A stretch of 33,498 nt of DNA, taken from Pseudomonadota bacterium. Its GTDB lineage: Bacteria > Oederibacteriota > Muellerivitia > Muellerivitales > Muellerivitaceae. The notes under the pieces are model-generated. The model was given only the letters and a program-made list of their open reading frames with translations, made no database searches and was not told the DNA's origin. This document shows positions 1-10,260 of the stretch, one piece after another. Location: NCBI GenBank assembly GCA_021324075.1, contig JAJPJW010000163.1, positions 1 to 33,498 of the forward strand, written 5' to 3'. The position numbers were made by a program, and so were the translations under genes. The number at the start of each line of letters is the position of its first letter. The first letter of the stretch is position 1.

Positions 1-781
1 CGGCCGAAAGCCCGAAACCCCAGTAATTCTCCCCCCGCCAAATGTTCCAGTTGTGGCGGCAGGCCTTTCCCGGTTTGGAGAAGTTGGAAACTTCGTATTG
101 TTCGAAGCCATTCCGGGCCAGGAAGGACTGGGCCCAGGCGTATTCATCCGCCACCGTATCTTCGGAAGGCAGCGGCAGCCCGTCCGCCACTTGCTTGGCC
201 AGGGGGGTTCCCTCTTCCACTTGCAGGGCGTAGAGGGAAAAATGTTCGGGGTTTAATCCGGCCGCTTTTTCGACGGACTCCTTGAACATCTCCAGGGTCT
301 GGCCGTGCAAGCCGAACATCAGGTCGAGGTTGATGGAGGCAAAGCCGGCCCGGCGGGCATCGGCAAAGGCTTGCTCCACCCTGTCCCATTCGTGGCCCCG
401 TCCCAGCTTCTTGAGGATTTCCTTTTGGACGGCTTGGGCGCCGAAGCTCAGGCGGTTGACCCCGGCGGCCCGGTAGGCCGAAAGCCTTCCCAGGTCCACG
501 GTTTCGGGATTGGCTTCCATGGAAATTTCGATGTCCGCGTCAATGCCGGCTTTCTCCCGGAGCGCGGCGAGGAGCTGTTCCAGTTTTTCCGGAGCCAGCA
601 GCGACGGCGTGCCTCCGCCGAAATAGACGGTTTGAAGGGCACCCTTCAGGGAGGAGTTGCGGATTTCGAGGCAAAGGGCCTCCACATAGGCGGCCATTTT
701 GGATTCCTGTCCCGCGAAGGACGTGAAATCGCAGTAGCTGCAGATGGAAGTGCAGAAAGGGATATGGAGATATGCGTTCAT
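1..781 (-). CDS. hemW: HemW-like radical SAM protein (coproporphyrinogen III oxidase-related), 3' end truncated by window
   Basis: Minus-strand frame from ATG at 781 reads MNAYLHIPFCTSICSYCDFTSFAGQES...; CxxxCxYC radical SAM motif, VYFGGGTPSLL, EANPET, NRLSFGAQ, YEVSNFSKPG...C.HN. No stop before position 1, so it is absent from the ORF track. Confidence 0.93.
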   Translation of the reverse strand, partial: MNAYLHIPFCTSICSYCDFTSFAGQESKMAAYVEALCLEIRNSSLKGALQTVYFGGGTPSLLAPEKLEQLLAALREKAGIDADIEISMEANPETVDLGRLSAYRAAGVNRLSFGAQAVQKEILKKLGRGHEWDRVEQAFADARRAGFASINLDLMFGLHGQTLEMFKESVEKAAGLNPEHFSLYALQVEEGTPLAKQVADGLPLPSEDTVADEYAWAQSFLARNGFEQYEVSNFSKPGKACRHNWNIWRGENYWGFGLSA

Positions 782-795
782 TCAAAAACCCCAAC

Positions 796-874
796 TTCAG
801 TTCGCCGTTGGCAGTTCGCAGTAAAAGTCTTGGCTTTCGCTGCGAACCGTGAACTGCGAGCTGCGAACTGCCTT
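796..874. repeat. Heptamer-periodic inverted repeat in the hemW-lepB intergenic region
   Basis: TTCGCAG-type units at 796-821 and CTGCGAA-type units at 840-872; exact inverted pair GGCAGTTCGCAG (810-821) / CTGCGAACTGCC (861-872); abuts lepB stop (875-877). Confidence 0.7.
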
Positions 875-1819
875 TTACTTGATCGTCATGAACATCCGGG
901 CCTTCAGGGCCTGGCAGTTGTCCTTGAAGGTTTCCAGGCCTGTGACGCCGACGATGATCCCCGCCAGGACGCAGCACAGCACGATGGTGAAGAGGTAATT
1001 CTTCAATATATCCATCCTGGCCTTGGAGTCCGCCGCTTCCGCGGGGCTGGAGGAGCGTTTCACCACCAGGTCGAAGAGCATCATGAGCGTCGAAACCGCC
1101 GCCACCACCAGGGCCAAGAGGGCCAGGAAGTCGGGGATGCCGACTCCGTGGTAATAAATGAACCAGGCTTTTCCCTTGATCATTTGTTCATCCAGCTGCC
1201 CCCAGTAGCGGGAGTCATAGCTGTTGTCCCGGTTGTCCCCCATCATGAAATAGTGGCCGGGCTGGATCGTGACGGGGCCGAAATTCACCTTTACCGAGTC
1301 CGGGCCCTCCTCCTTGAGGATCAGGTCGGGCGTCCCCATGTGCTTCACATAGGGCTCCACTTGGAGCTGGCCGTTCACGTAAAGGTCGGCTTTCCTTAAT
1401 TCGATCACGTCGCCGGGGGTGCCGATGCAGCGTTTGATGAAATCCTTGGAAGGGTCCTGGGGGAAGACGAAGACCACTACATCGCGCCGTTGGGGCTTGT
1501 GGAAATCCAGGAACCGGGGGGTATGGTTGAGGAAGGAATAGCCGTATTCGTATTTCTTCACCAGGATGTAGTCGCCCACCTGCAGGGTGTCCTCCATCGA
1601 GCCCGAGGGGATGGTGAAGGGCTGGACCCAAACGGCTTTGAGGGAGAGGGCCACCGCCATGGCGATCCAGAAGGAATCGATGGTCTCCACCATGCCGGCG
1701 TTGGCGGGGTTTTTCCGGTAGGCCGGGATGCCCCAGCGCAGCAGGGCTTCCACGAGGGAAAGCACCCCGAAGAGCACCCAGAGGATCGAGTTCAAGTTTT
1801 CAATGAGGTTCATTGTCAC
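875..1819 (-). CDS. lepB: Signal peptidase I with C-terminal membrane extension
   Basis: PSGSMEDTLQVGDYILVKK (catalytic Ser region), DVVVFVFPQDPSKDFIKRCIGTPGD (Lys region), GDNRDNSYDSRYWG box; directly downstream of lepA. Start may be 1819 or 1813 (MTMNL). Confidence 0.93.
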   Translation of the reverse strand: MTMNLIENLNSILWVLFGVLSLVEALLRWGIPAYRKNPANAGMVETIDSFWIAMAVALSLKAVWVQPFTIPSGSMEDTLQVGDYILVKKYEYGYSFLNHTPRFLDFHKPQRRDVVVFVFPQDPSKDFIKRCIGTPGDVIELRKADLYVNGQLQVEPYVKHMGTPDLILKEEGPDSVKVNFGPVTIQPGHYFMMGDNRDNSYDSRYWGQLDEQMIKGKAWFIYYHGVGIPDFLALLALVVAAVSTLMMLFDLVVKRSSSPAEAADSKARMDILKNYLFTIVLCCVLAGIIVGVTGLETFKDNCQALKARMFMTIK

Positions 1820-1843
1820 CCTTTCTATAAATAAGTGGTTTTC

Positions 1844-3643
1844 TTACTCTTCCACCTTCAATACCGCCATGAAGGCCTCCTGTGGTATTTCGACGCTTCC
1901 GATGTTCTTCATGCGCTTCTTCCCTTCCTTTTGTTTATCCAAAAGCTTGCGTTTGCGGGAAATATCACCGCCGTAGCACTTGGCCAAAACGTCCTTCCGG
2001 CGGGCCCGGACCGTCTCCCGGGCGATGATCTTGCCCCCGATAGCCGCCTGGATGGGCACTTCGAAGAGCTGTTGGGGGATGATTTCCTTCAGTTTTTCCG
2101 CGATGCCCCGGCCCCGGATCTCCGCCTTGTCCCGGTGCACCATGAAGGAAAGGGCGTCCACCGGTTCCCCGTTCAGGAGTATGTCCACCTTCACCACTTC
2201 GCCCACCTTGGTGCCGATGGGCTCGTAATCCAGCGAAGCGTAACCCTTGGTGGCGCTCTTGAGTTTGTCGAAAAAGTCCATGACCACTTCGGCCAAGGGT
2301 ATTTCATAGGTGATGAGCGCCCGGCTGGTATCCAGAAAATGGGTGTCCTTGTGCACGCCCCGCCGCTCCTGGCAAAGGGTCATGACCGCTCCGATATAGT
2401 CGGCGGGCACGATGATCTTGGCGTCGATATAGGGCTCCTCGATCTCCTCGATCTCGGAAGGGTTGGGCAGCTTGGAGGGGTTGTCCACGCTGAAGGTCTC
2501 CCCATTGGTCTTCTTTACCTTATAGACCACGCTGGGGGCGGTGGCGATGAGGTTGAGGTTGTACTCGCGTTCCAGGCGTTCCTGCACGATCTCCATGTGG
2601 AGGAGCCCCAGGAAGCCGCAGCGGAAGCCGAAAGAGAGGGCTAGGGAAGTTTCAGGCTCGTAGGAAAGGGCGGCATCCGAGAGTTTCAGCTTCGCCAGGG
2701 CTTCTTTGAGGTCTTCATAGTCCTCCGAAACCACGGGATAAAGCCCGCAGAACACCATGGGTAGCACGTCCTTGAAACCCGGCAGGGCTGAGGCCGTGGG
2801 GTGGCCGGCGTCGGTGATCGTGTCGCCCACTTTGGCGTCACGCACTTCCTTGACGTTGGCGGCTACATAACCCACTTCCCCCGCTGAAAGGCCCTCGGTC
2901 TTATCCATTTTCGGCTTGAAGACGCCTACTTCCTCCACCTCGAAGACCTTTCCTGTCGACATGAGCTTCATTTTGCTTCCCTTGGCGATGGCGCCGTTCA
3001 GGAGCCGCACGAAAATGATCACACCCCTGTAGATGTCGTACATGGAATCGAAGATGAGGGCTTTGAGGGGTTCCTCCGGTTCGCCCTTCGGCGGGGGGAC
3101 GCGTAAAACCACCGCTTCCAGGATGTCCTCGATGCCGATGCCTTCCTTGGCCGAGGCCAGGATGGCCTCCTCACCCGGGATGGCCAGGGATTCCTCCATT
3201 TGTTTCTTGCATCGCTCCACGTCGGCGGCGGGCAGGTCGATCTTGTTGATCACGGGCACGATGGCCAGTTTCTGGTCGAAGGCCAGGTAGGCGTTGGCCA
3301 GGGTCTGGGCCTCCACCCCCTGGGAAGCATCGATCAGGAGGAGGGCCCCTTCGCAGGCCTTCAGGCTCCGGGAAACCTCGTAGTTGAAGTCCACGTGGCC
3401 CGGGGTGTCGATGAGGTTCATCTCGTACTTCTGGCCGTCCTTGGCCTTGTAGAAAAACCGTACGGCCTTGGCCTTGATGGTGATGCCCCGCTCCCGTTCC
3501 AGGTCCATCTGGTCCATGAGTTGGTCGCGCATCTCCCGGGGGGGGATGGCGCCGGTGAATTCCAGCAGCCGGTCCGCCAGGGTGCTCTTGCCGTGGTCGA
3601 TATGGGCGATGATGCAGAAATTGCGGATGTGGGATAGCGACAA
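1844..3643 (-). CDS. lepA: Elongation factor 4 (LepA GTPase)
   Basis: 599 aa; [54 protein letters not shown]-terminal [32 protein letters not shown]. Confidence 0.98.
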   Translation of the reverse strand: MSLSHIRNFCIIAHIDHGKSTLADRLLEFTGAIPPREMRDQLMDQMDLERERGITIKAKAVRFFYKAKDGQKYEMNLIDTPGHVDFNYEVSRSLKACEGALLLIDASQGVEAQTLANAYLAFDQKLAIVPVINKIDLPAADVERCKKQMEESLAIPGEEAILASAKEGIGIEDILEAVVLRVPPPKGEPEEPLKALIFDSMYDIYRGVIIFVRLLNGAIAKGSKMKLMSTGKVFEVEEVGVFKPKMDKTEGLSAGEVGYVAANVKEVRDAKVGDTITDAGHPTASALPGFKDVLPMVFCGLYPVVSEDYEDLKEALAKLKLSDAALSYEPETSLALSFGFRCGFLGLLHMEIVQERLEREYNLNLIATAPSVVYKVKKTNGETFSVDNPSKLPNPSEIEEIEEPYIDAKIIVPADYIGAVMTLCQERRGVHKDTHFLDTSRALITYEIPLAEVVMDFFDKLKSATKGYASLDYEPIGTKVGEVVKVDILLNGEPVDALSFMVHRDKAEIRGRGIAEKLKEIIPQQLFEVPIQAAIGGKIIARETVRARRKDVLAKCYGGDISRKRKLLDKQKEGKKRMKNIGSVEIPQEAFMAVLKVEE

Positions 3644-3735
3644 ACGGATTTCCTTTATCTGGTTTTGGGGGCGCTAGTATAGCAGGCCGGGGTAAAAGTC
3701 CAATGCAAGCGGGCCTTTGGAAAAGGCCCTTAAAA

Positions 3736-3770
3736 CAAAAAAAGCGGCCCCCGGAGGAAGCCGCTTTTTT
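3736..3770 (-). terminator. Intrinsic terminator downstream of the lipoprotein/OMP cluster
   Basis: Inverted repeat AAAAAAGCGGC...GCCGCTTTTTT just past the stop at 3786; near-symmetric A/T flanks so it may act bidirectionally. Confidence 0.8.
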
Positions 3771-3785
3771 CATTAAAAAAGAGGA

Positions 3786-4676
3786 TCAATAGAATTGGAC
3801 GTTATCGACCCAGAAATTGGTTTCGGTGGTGACCGGGGCGGGCGTGCCTTGCGCGTTGTTGCTGAACTGCCATTGGATAAAGAGGAATTTGGTCTTATGG
3901 TTGGCCAGTCCCGGTGGGGTAACCGTGCCATAACCCGGTGATGCGAAGGCGGTAAAGGCAAATTGGGTCACGGCCCATTGGTCGACGCCTCCAACGGTGG
4001 TCGAGGTGTTCGGAAGTTTGACCTGGTAATGGTTGAAACAATTGGAGTCGGGAGGGGGGCAGGTTCCACCCGGCCCTCCGTCCGCCGGCAGGGTCTGGTC
4101 GATGGCGATCTGGACCACCCGGTTGGTGTTGTTGTCCGTTACGCTGGCCGAGGCGGAAGACTGGATCTTGTAATAAAACTTGATTCCCGTGAAAGCGGTA
4201 GCGTCGAAATAGGGGTTGGAAGGGGTGGTGACCAGGTGGCAAAGCAGCTGGTCCGATTCGTATTTTCCGGCGGCGATGAGGGTGACGGGGCCGACATGGA
4301 GCGCGTAAGTGCTGGAATCCACCGAATCCGCAACGGTATTGGGAACGACAAAGGTGCTATTGACGGCGTTGGACGCGCCCGGCGGCCCGCCGAATGTCGT
4401 CAGCACCCACACACCGGGTCTGAAGGCGGGGCTGCCGTTCGGATCCAATTCGGTGACAGGGCCGGTGGGGATGACCGGGGGGTATCCCAGCAGGTTGGGA
4501 TTCACGGTGACTGAACCGTTCTCGAAGTTGCTGATATAGTTGGAAGGAAGGGGCGTCGACTGCGCCACCACGGACGAAACGGGCGGTATTTGGTTGGAGC
4601 AGCCTTGGATCAGGACAAGGCCGAGCGTCGCCAGAAAACAACCCGCGCATAAAAAGAATTGAACCCTGCGTTTCAC
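3786..4676 (-). CDS. Putative lipoprotein with CBM/jelly-roll-like domain (paralogue 1)
   Basis: Signal peptide plus lipobox LVLIQGC; FTGIKFYYK, GGTC..NCFNHY, C-terminal TNFWVDNVQFY shared with the ORFs at 4741-5574 and 12951-13727. Confidence 0.75.
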   Translation of the reverse strand: MKRRVQFFLCAGCFLATLGLVLIQGCSNQIPPVSSVVAQSTPLPSNYISNFENGSVTVNPNLLGYPPVIPTGPVTELDPNGSPAFRPGVWVLTTFGGPPGASNAVNSTFVVPNTVADSVDSSTYALHVGPVTLIAAGKYESDQLLCHLVTTPSNPYFDATAFTGIKFYYKIQSSASASVTDNNTNRVVQIAIDQTLPADGGPGGTCPPPDSNCFNHYQVKLPNTSTTVGGVDQWAVTQFAFTAFASPGYGTVTPPGLANHKTKFLFIQWQFSNNAQGTPAPVTTETNFWVDNVQFY

Positions 4677-4740
4677 GGCTTCCTCCCCCGCTTTACATCC
4701 GAAGAATGAACTTCACCCATCGTTTTCAATTTTACCACTA

Positions 4741-5574
4741 TCAATAGAACGAAACGTCGGCCAACCAATAGTCAAAGGTGGAAGTTCCGGCGGTGTTATT
4801 CCGGCTTTCCTCCCATTGAAGCCAAAGCATTTGTTGGAGGTTTTGCCCGGCGAAACTGGCGGTTGGCTGTGTGACTACCCCGGCATAAGCTTGTTGAAGG
4901 GAGGTAAAGGGGATGCTGAAAGCCTTCCATTGGCCTCCCGTTCCACCCGTAAGGTCAAAGGTGAAATTGTCGAAACACCCTCCCGCATTCCCCCCCAAGC
5001 AGCCCCCTTGGGGAAGGCCCTGGGTCTGGAAAACCGGAATTGAAAAATCCCTCTTCGTGGTAGTGTCATCGCCGGCGATCTTGAGGTAAAAATTAACGCC
5101 CGAAAAGAAACTTCCATCGTATAGGTTGGTCCCACCTTCCATGGGGACCTCCAATTCAACGGCCGGGTACTGGGCGTTCCCCAAATCGGCGAGGGTTCCG
5201 GAGACGCGGTAGGCGTAGGGAGAGGAGCTGCTGGGCCCCCCTAAAACGGCTTGGGTCACGGAAAAGGAGAGGGCGGCCCCAAAGTTATCGACGGCGGTAA
5301 CCGCGCCACCGACTCTCAAGTTGTAGCTGGGGGGATTGTTCATTTCCATGAGGTTGGGGTTGATCTGGGTAGTGCCGCCGTTGAAGTTACAGACCAAGTT
5401 CTTGTTCGGCACGGTGTTGAGAACCGGATAGGGACCGGGATAGCCCGAATTAAAGGGTGTACTGTTCGTGCAGCCGGCCAACACGGCCAGGCCCAAGCCC
5501 GCCGATCCTAAAACCCACAGGAGAAGGCGGGTTTTTGTGCCCTGCTTCGGTTCGCGGTTAAAATTCAATTTCAT
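4741..5574 (-). CDS. Putative lipoprotein with CBM/jelly-roll-like domain (paralogue 2)
   Basis: Lipobox LAVLAGC; FSGVNFYLK, GGC..GGCFDNF, FDYWLADVSFY; start overlaps the stop of the upstream OMP gene by about 17 bp. Confidence 0.75.
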   Translation of the reverse strand: MKLNFNREPKQGTKTRLLLWVLGSAGLGLAVLAGCTNSTPFNSGYPGPYPVLNTVPNKNLVCNFNGGTTQINPNLMEMNNPPSYNLRVGGAVTAVDNFGAALSFSVTQAVLGGPSSSSPYAYRVSGTLADLGNAQYPAVELEVPMEGGTNLYDGSFFSGVNFYLKIAGDDTTTKRDFSIPVFQTQGLPQGGCLGGNAGGCFDNFTFDLTGGTGGQWKAFSIPFTSLQQAYAGVVTQPTASFAGQNLQQMLWLQWEESRNNTAGTSTFDYWLADVSFY

Positions 5575-7999
5575 AAGTCAGCCCCATGTATTGGTTATAC
5601 AGCGTGCCAGTGGTTCCGGGGGGTGTCCCGATATAAGGTACCGCATTTCCCCAGGTCATGTCGTAGTCCCCATAAATACTGGAATTGCGGTTCACCTTGA
5701 AAGTGGTCGAAAACCGGTAACTTTGGTTGCTCCCATTGACATTAAAAATCTGGTATTGCCCCAGGTCCTGGTTATTGAAGGTATAGGAATAGCGGGCCAG
5801 GGTACTTCCCTCGTAACCGGCTTCCGATCCCGAGACACTCTGGGTTCCGAAGGAAGCCGCCCCTTCCCACCAGGGAAAGAGCTCCACCCTTACCCCGCCC
5901 AGGATCCAAGCGCTGGTCAGGGTCCCGATGGCGCTGGTGGTCTGCTCGTAGCGGACGTTCGCCCCGATTTCCAGGTCCCCCGTGCCGATACAGGGCCCCA
6001 GGTTGAACGAAGGCCCGGCATTGATGTAGGTGAAATTCCGTTGGGGAGCGGGAACGGCCGCGGTGGCATCCACCGGCGTGTAACCGGACCCGACGTTGTT
6101 CACCACCATGTTACCACTGATTTCTTGGACGAAGTACAGTGAGGCCGGCAGCTTGAGCGCGTCCTTTTCGAGGGCTTTCACGTCCAAGTCGATCCCAAAA
6201 CCCTCGCGGTTGGGGGTCGCCAAGCCGTAGGGGAAGGTGTTGTCCTGGGTCCGGTCATAAAAACTAAAGATGGCGTTGGCCCGGGGAACGTTGGAAAGGA
6301 AAAATTGGGTTCGCAAGGGGGCGGTCATCAGTTCGGGCCCACCGGGAACGGCTGTGTTGACGAACAACACGCCGCCACCCGTGGAAAGCGTCAGGTCGTC
6401 CTGCCGGGTCTGGGCCAGGGGCGAGTAATAATTAGGGCCCACATCCATGAGGCTAAAGGTGACTTTTGAACGACCGAACCTCACATAGGGCCCGCCTAAC
6501 ACCGCGTAATCGGAGATCGTCTTGTTGGCGTCCTGTTCGTCATCCTGGTAGGTGGCATAGGCCCCTTCAAAACTGCCGCCGATGGAAAAACCACCCCCGA
6601 GCCCTAAGTCCACGGAAGGCTTGAAACTGCCCAACTGGTATTGGTGCGCCCAAGTGTTGGGGTTGAATTGGGAATAGGGGGTCCCGGGTGTGTCCGTGTT
6701 CAAGGGTTCGGTCAGCAAGACCCCGTAAACATCCACGGCCAATTGCAGGGAGACGTCTCCGCCCAGGAACCACCGTTTGGATTTCAGCTCGCTGTCGCCC
6801 CCCAGGATCCAGTCGGTGAAGAAATAAGGCCCAAAGTAGCTGCCCCCGTTGGCAATGTCCTTGAAACCGTTCCGGATCATGTCCACCATCAGGGAAACCT
6901 TGAACTGGTCCAGGACGGCGGAGTCGGGCCAGCCCACATCCGTGCCCAGGCGCACACCCCGGAAAGGCCATTTCGGTTCGTTGTTGAGCAGGGTTTCATA
7001 TTTAGTCTCATCATCATAGCGCTGGTACATTTCGGGGTAGTAACGCAGGTCCAAATTGTTGCGGTTCCAGAGGGTCAGGGGCGTATAAGCCTCGTCGAAA
7101 TCCCCGAAAGTGGCGGAGAACCAGGGCGCGTTGAAATCGATGTGGGCCCGGCGGACGAAAAGGTTATCCAGGGCCAGGTTGGAGGACATGTCGGGCGACC
7201 CGTAGCGGACGGTGGCCTCCCAGCGGACTTGCTTGGACACGATTCCCTCGGGCATGAAGTCGATAAAGCCCGTGGCATAGCGGTTGGCCGGCTGGTTCAA
7301 GGCCACCGCGGTGGTGCTGCCGAAATATTGTTGGGACAACCCATAGGCCCGTCCCAAACCGTGCCAGTCAATGGTGGGATATTCGGTGATGCCCTTGAGG
7401 CTTTTCCAAAGGTCGTATTGTTCTCCCTCGGCCTTGGCCACCTTGTTCTCCACGTCGGCTTTTTGGTCCTGCACCAGTTTCAGCTCGAAGTCGTAGGCTT
7501 CCTTGAGGGAACGGAGGTTCCTCTCCATTTCGGCGATCTTCGCGGGGTTGTTCCAAAGCGCCGTGGAGGCCTCCGAAGGAGCCTCGGCAGGGGCCGGAGC
7601 GGGGGCTACGGGAGCGGGTGCCGGGGCGGTCTCGGGAACTGCGGCAGGAGGCGCCGCCGGGGCGGGACTGGGGGCGGAGGCTCCATCGTTGTCGGCCGGG
7701 GGGGGAGGGGGAATATCCGCGTCGGATTGGGCAAGGATGATTTCCTTATAGTTCTTTTCCGCCTTGAAAATCCTCTGGGCCACTTCAAAACGGGTCAGGG
7801 GGCCCCGGGAGGCGCCGGCAGGCAGGAGGCCCGTGGATTCCAACTCGAATAATTGCCTGTAAGTGGCATCGCCCGACGGGACCACGGCAAAAGGATCGGC
7901 GGCCGCGAATGCGGCAACCGTCCCCAGGAGGAGCGCAAAGCCCAGCATCCAAGCCGGGGCAGGGCGGGCGGCGAAGGTTTTCAGGTTAGAATTTGACAT
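5558..7999 (-). CDS. Putative outer-membrane beta-barrel/porin-like protein with SLH-like N-terminus
   Basis: Signal peptide; SLH-like YRQLFELESTGLLPAG..GPLTRFEVAQRIFKAEKNY; Ala/Pro-rich linker; coiled-coil-like stretch; long region of aromatic-alternating strands; terminal ...YEIEF. ORF opens at 8008; MSNSNLKTF at 7999 is an alternative start. Confidence 0.7.
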   Translation of the reverse strand: MSNSNLKTFAARPAPAWMLGFALLLGTVAAFAAADPFAVVPSGDATYRQLFELESTGLLPAGASRGPLTRFEVAQRIFKAEKNYKEIILAQSDADIPPPPPADNDGASAPSPAPAAPPAAVPETAPAPAPVAPAPAPAEAPSEASTALWNNPAKIAEMERNLRSLKEAYDFELKLVQDQKADVENKVAKAEGEQYDLWKSLKGITEYPTIDWHGLGRAYGLSQQYFGSTTAVALNQPANRYATGFIDFMPEGIVSKQVRWEATVRYGSPDMSSNLALDNLFVRRAHIDFNAPWFSATFGDFDEAYTPLTLWNRNNLDLRYYPEMYQRYDDETKYETLLNNEPKWPFRGVRLGTDVGWPDSAVLDQFKVSLMVDMIRNGFKDIANGGSYFGPYFFTDWILGGDSELKSKRWFLGGDVSLQLAVDVYGVLLTEPLNTDTPGTPYSQFNPNTWAHQYQLGSFKPSVDLGLGGGFSIGGSFEGAYATYQDDEQDANKTISDYAVLGGPYVRFGRSKVTFSLMDVGPNYYSPLAQTRQDDLTLSTGGGVLFVNTAVPGGPELMTAPLRTQFFLSNVPRANAIFSFYDRTQDNTFPYGLATPNREGFGIDLDVKALEKDALKLPASLYFVQEISGNMVVNNVGSGYTPVDATAAVPAPQRNFTYINAGPSFNLGPCIGTGDLEIGANVRYEQTTSAIGTLTSAWILGGVRVELFPWWEGAASFGTQSVSGSEAGYEGSTLARYSYTFNNQDLGQYQIFNVNGSNQSYRFSTTFKVNRNSSIYGDYDMTWGNAVPYIGTPPGTTGTLYNQYMGLTYEIEF

Positions 8000-10247
8000 A
8001 ATATCCAAATCTCCAAACCTCGTCGTAATGGGTATAAGCGGGGAAATCGCTCCAGTTGTACTGGGTCAGGAAGTAATCCGCCCGGAAATTGGCCATGTCG
8101 TTCAGGGGAAGTTTGAGGCCGAGGGCGAAGGTCTGCCGGGTGAGGTTCAGCGGCTCGTAGGAATATTGTCCCAAGGTGGACGTGTCCAACATGAAGGAAT
8201 ATTCACCGTAGGTGGGCGGATTGCCCTGCCCCAGCACATATTCGCTGCCGGTGGACTGGGTTTGCTCAAAGGCCGCGGACCAGACCACCGTGTTCAGGAA
8301 ATGGGCCGGGATGTTGAAATCACAGGCTGCGATCAAGGTATCCACGGTGAAGGGGGCCGCTCCCAGGCCCAAGTCCGTTTCCTGGTGCTTGAGGTCGAAT
8401 TGAATGTCATAAGTGCGTCCGGGCAGGTCAAGGGCCTTGGCGAAATCGACCGTCAGGGCGCCTTCGTAACCCGTAAAACTCCGGGCGGCGGCGGTGTTGG
8501 TGTTGCTGTCGACGGCCGCCACTCCCGTTCCGTCCGGCTTGACGACGAAATCCGGCTGGATTTCCTGGATTGACTCGTAGGAAAACTGGGGTTTGAACCA
8601 GCCCTTCTCCCCGATCTCGCCTGAAAAACCGAAGACCACACCTTGGCGGTCAGGCGTGGAATCCCCATAGGGAAGGGCGTTTTCGGCCAGACGGTCATAG
8701 GGGGCGAAGGAAGGCCGGGTGACGCTCTGAAAGGGCGACCCGTTGAGGTAACCGGGCAGGTTGTCGTCCAGGCCGTTCATATTGGTGCTCAAGTAAAGGG
8801 AGGAGCCCGTGCCGGGGGTGTACCGGTTGGTCTGGGCCCCGGGTGAGTAGAAATAGGGTCCGATATCGAGGTATTTTCCGGTGAAATGGATCCCTTCAAT
8901 ATTCAACGATCCATTGGCTAAGAGGGCCCAATCGGTGAAGACCCTCAAGGGGTTCATCTGGTCGTCATTGTATTGGCTGCCCGCATTTTCCACCGAGGCG
9001 GTCACGTTCACCTTGTCGGCAAAGGGCAAAGTGACCCGGCTGGCCACGCTGCCGATCTCATATTGATGGGCCCAACTGTTCGAATAATAGGAAAGGTAAG
9101 GCACGTTGGCGCTGCTGGGGTCCTCCCACAAAAGCAGGCCCGTCCCGGTGACTTCCAGGTTGTCGCCCAGGAGGCTCAGCGAACCCTGGGTTCCGCCGAA
9201 GTAGCTTCCAAAGGTGAAATTGGTGGCGGTGTTCATGGGCCCGGCCATGGCCTGCAGCTTGGCGTTGCTCAAGAAGGCATCCTTCCCGAAAGCCACGGTC
9301 GTGGCCGCCTGGAAACCCCGCAAATGCTCATCCGTGCCGTGGTCCATATAGACCCATTCCTCCACGTCCTTGCGCGTGCGGTTGAAAGAAGTTGGTTCGA
9401 TGAAGGTATAAACGGGAACCTCGTAGTTCCAAAGGGTCAGGGGGGTATAGCTCTTGAAGAAGTCCCCGGCGTTCAGGGTGGCGACATCATTCACGTTCGT
9501 CAGCTCCAGCCACCGCAACTGGAAATGCTGCAGGATCGGGTCCTGGTAGTACATCCCGATGGAGCGTAGGGCCCTGATGCGGGCGTCGAATAAAAGGAAG
9601 GGCACGGGAATGCTGCGAAGGTCCATCTCCATGAATATGGCGGCGTTGTAATCCATGGGGAGATAGCCGGGGAAATTCCCGAACCCGCGGTAGTTGGACA
9701 TGTATCCCCTGGAAAACCCGCCTATATCCATGCCTGTGCGCTTCAGGTAGGCCTGCTGCAGGGCGGCGAAAACCTCGTCGCGGTCCTTGACGTCCTGGAT
9801 GCGCGCCTCCAGCTTGTCCACGTCGATCCCCATGGCCGACAGCTCCCCGCGGAATTCCTCCACCAGGTCCGTCAGGCTTTTGGAGGCCTGGGGAGCGGAG
9901 GCCGCCGTACCGGGAAGGTCCGGAGCCCCGGGAAGGGCGGGCGTGCCGGGAGGAGGCAGTTCGGGTGGAGGCAGGTTCACCCCGCCGCCCGGAAGGGGCG
10001 GGGGAAGCTCGGCTTGGGCGTAAAAACGCTGGCCCGCTTGTTCGGTCAATTGGGCCACTTCCAGGTTGGTCATCTGGGCAATGGGTTTCTCCGGGGCGGC
10101 CACCAGTCCCGAGGAGACCAGGTCCGCCAGCTCCTGGTTGACCCAGGCGTCCCGGTCGGTCGAAACCAAACGGCCATGGCCGGCGTAGGCCGGCAAGGCT
10201 CCCACGAGGAGCAAGGCCACGATCCATTGTTGGCTGCGAAGTTTCAT
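7986..10247 (-). CDS. Putative outer-membrane beta-barrel protein with SLH-like N-terminus
   Basis: Signal peptide ...LVGALPAYAG; ELADLVSSGLVAAPEKPIAQMTNLEVAQLTEQA; Pro-rich linker; barrel-like C-terminal region ending FGYYVKF; overlaps next gene start. Confidence 0.7.
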   Translation of the reverse strand: MKLRSQQWIVALLLVGALPAYAGHGRLVSTDRDAWVNQELADLVSSGLVAAPEKPIAQMTNLEVAQLTEQAGQRFYAQAELPPPLPGGGVNLPPPELPPPGTPALPGAPDLPGTAASAPQASKSLTDLVEEFRGELSAMGIDVDKLEARIQDVKDRDEVFAALQQAYLKRTGMDIGGFSRGYMSNYRGFGNFPGYLPMDYNAAIFMEMDLRSIPVPFLLFDARIRALRSIGMYYQDPILQHFQLRWLELTNVNDVATLNAGDFFKSYTPLTLWNYEVPVYTFIEPTSFNRTRKDVEEWVYMDHGTDEHLRGFQAATTVAFGKDAFLSNAKLQAMAGPMNTATNFTFGSYFGGTQGSLSLLGDNLEVTGTGLLLWEDPSSANVPYLSYYSNSWAHQYEIGSVASRVTLPFADKVNVTASVENAGSQYNDDQMNPLRVFTDWALLANGSLNIEGIHFTGKYLDIGPYFYSPGAQTNRYTPGTGSSLYLSTNMNGLDDNLPGYLNGSPFQSVTRPSFAPYDRLAENALPYGDSTPDRQGVVFGFSGEIGEKGWFKPQFSYESIQEIQPDFVVKPDGTGVAAVDSNTNTAAARSFTGYEGALTVDFAKALDLPGRTYDIQFDLKHQETDLGLGAAPFTVDTLIAACDFNIPAHFLNTVVWSAAFEQTQSTGSEYVLGQGNPPTYGEYSFMLDTSTLGQYSYEPLNLTRQTFALGLKLPLNDMANFRADYFLTQYNWSDFPAYTHYDEVWRFGYYVKF

Positions 10248-10260
10248 TTTGTCCTTAGCC

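Noticed and set aside
305-1399. 364-aa + strand ORF opposite hemW/lepB, and many similar long antisense ORFs (e.g. 1835-2644, 6641-7852, 10756-12180, 13914-15386, 16755-17747, 23120-24409)
   Set aside because: They are mirror frames of GC-rich genes, with biased composition, no family motifs and no plausible RBS; the opposite strand carries clear conserved proteins.
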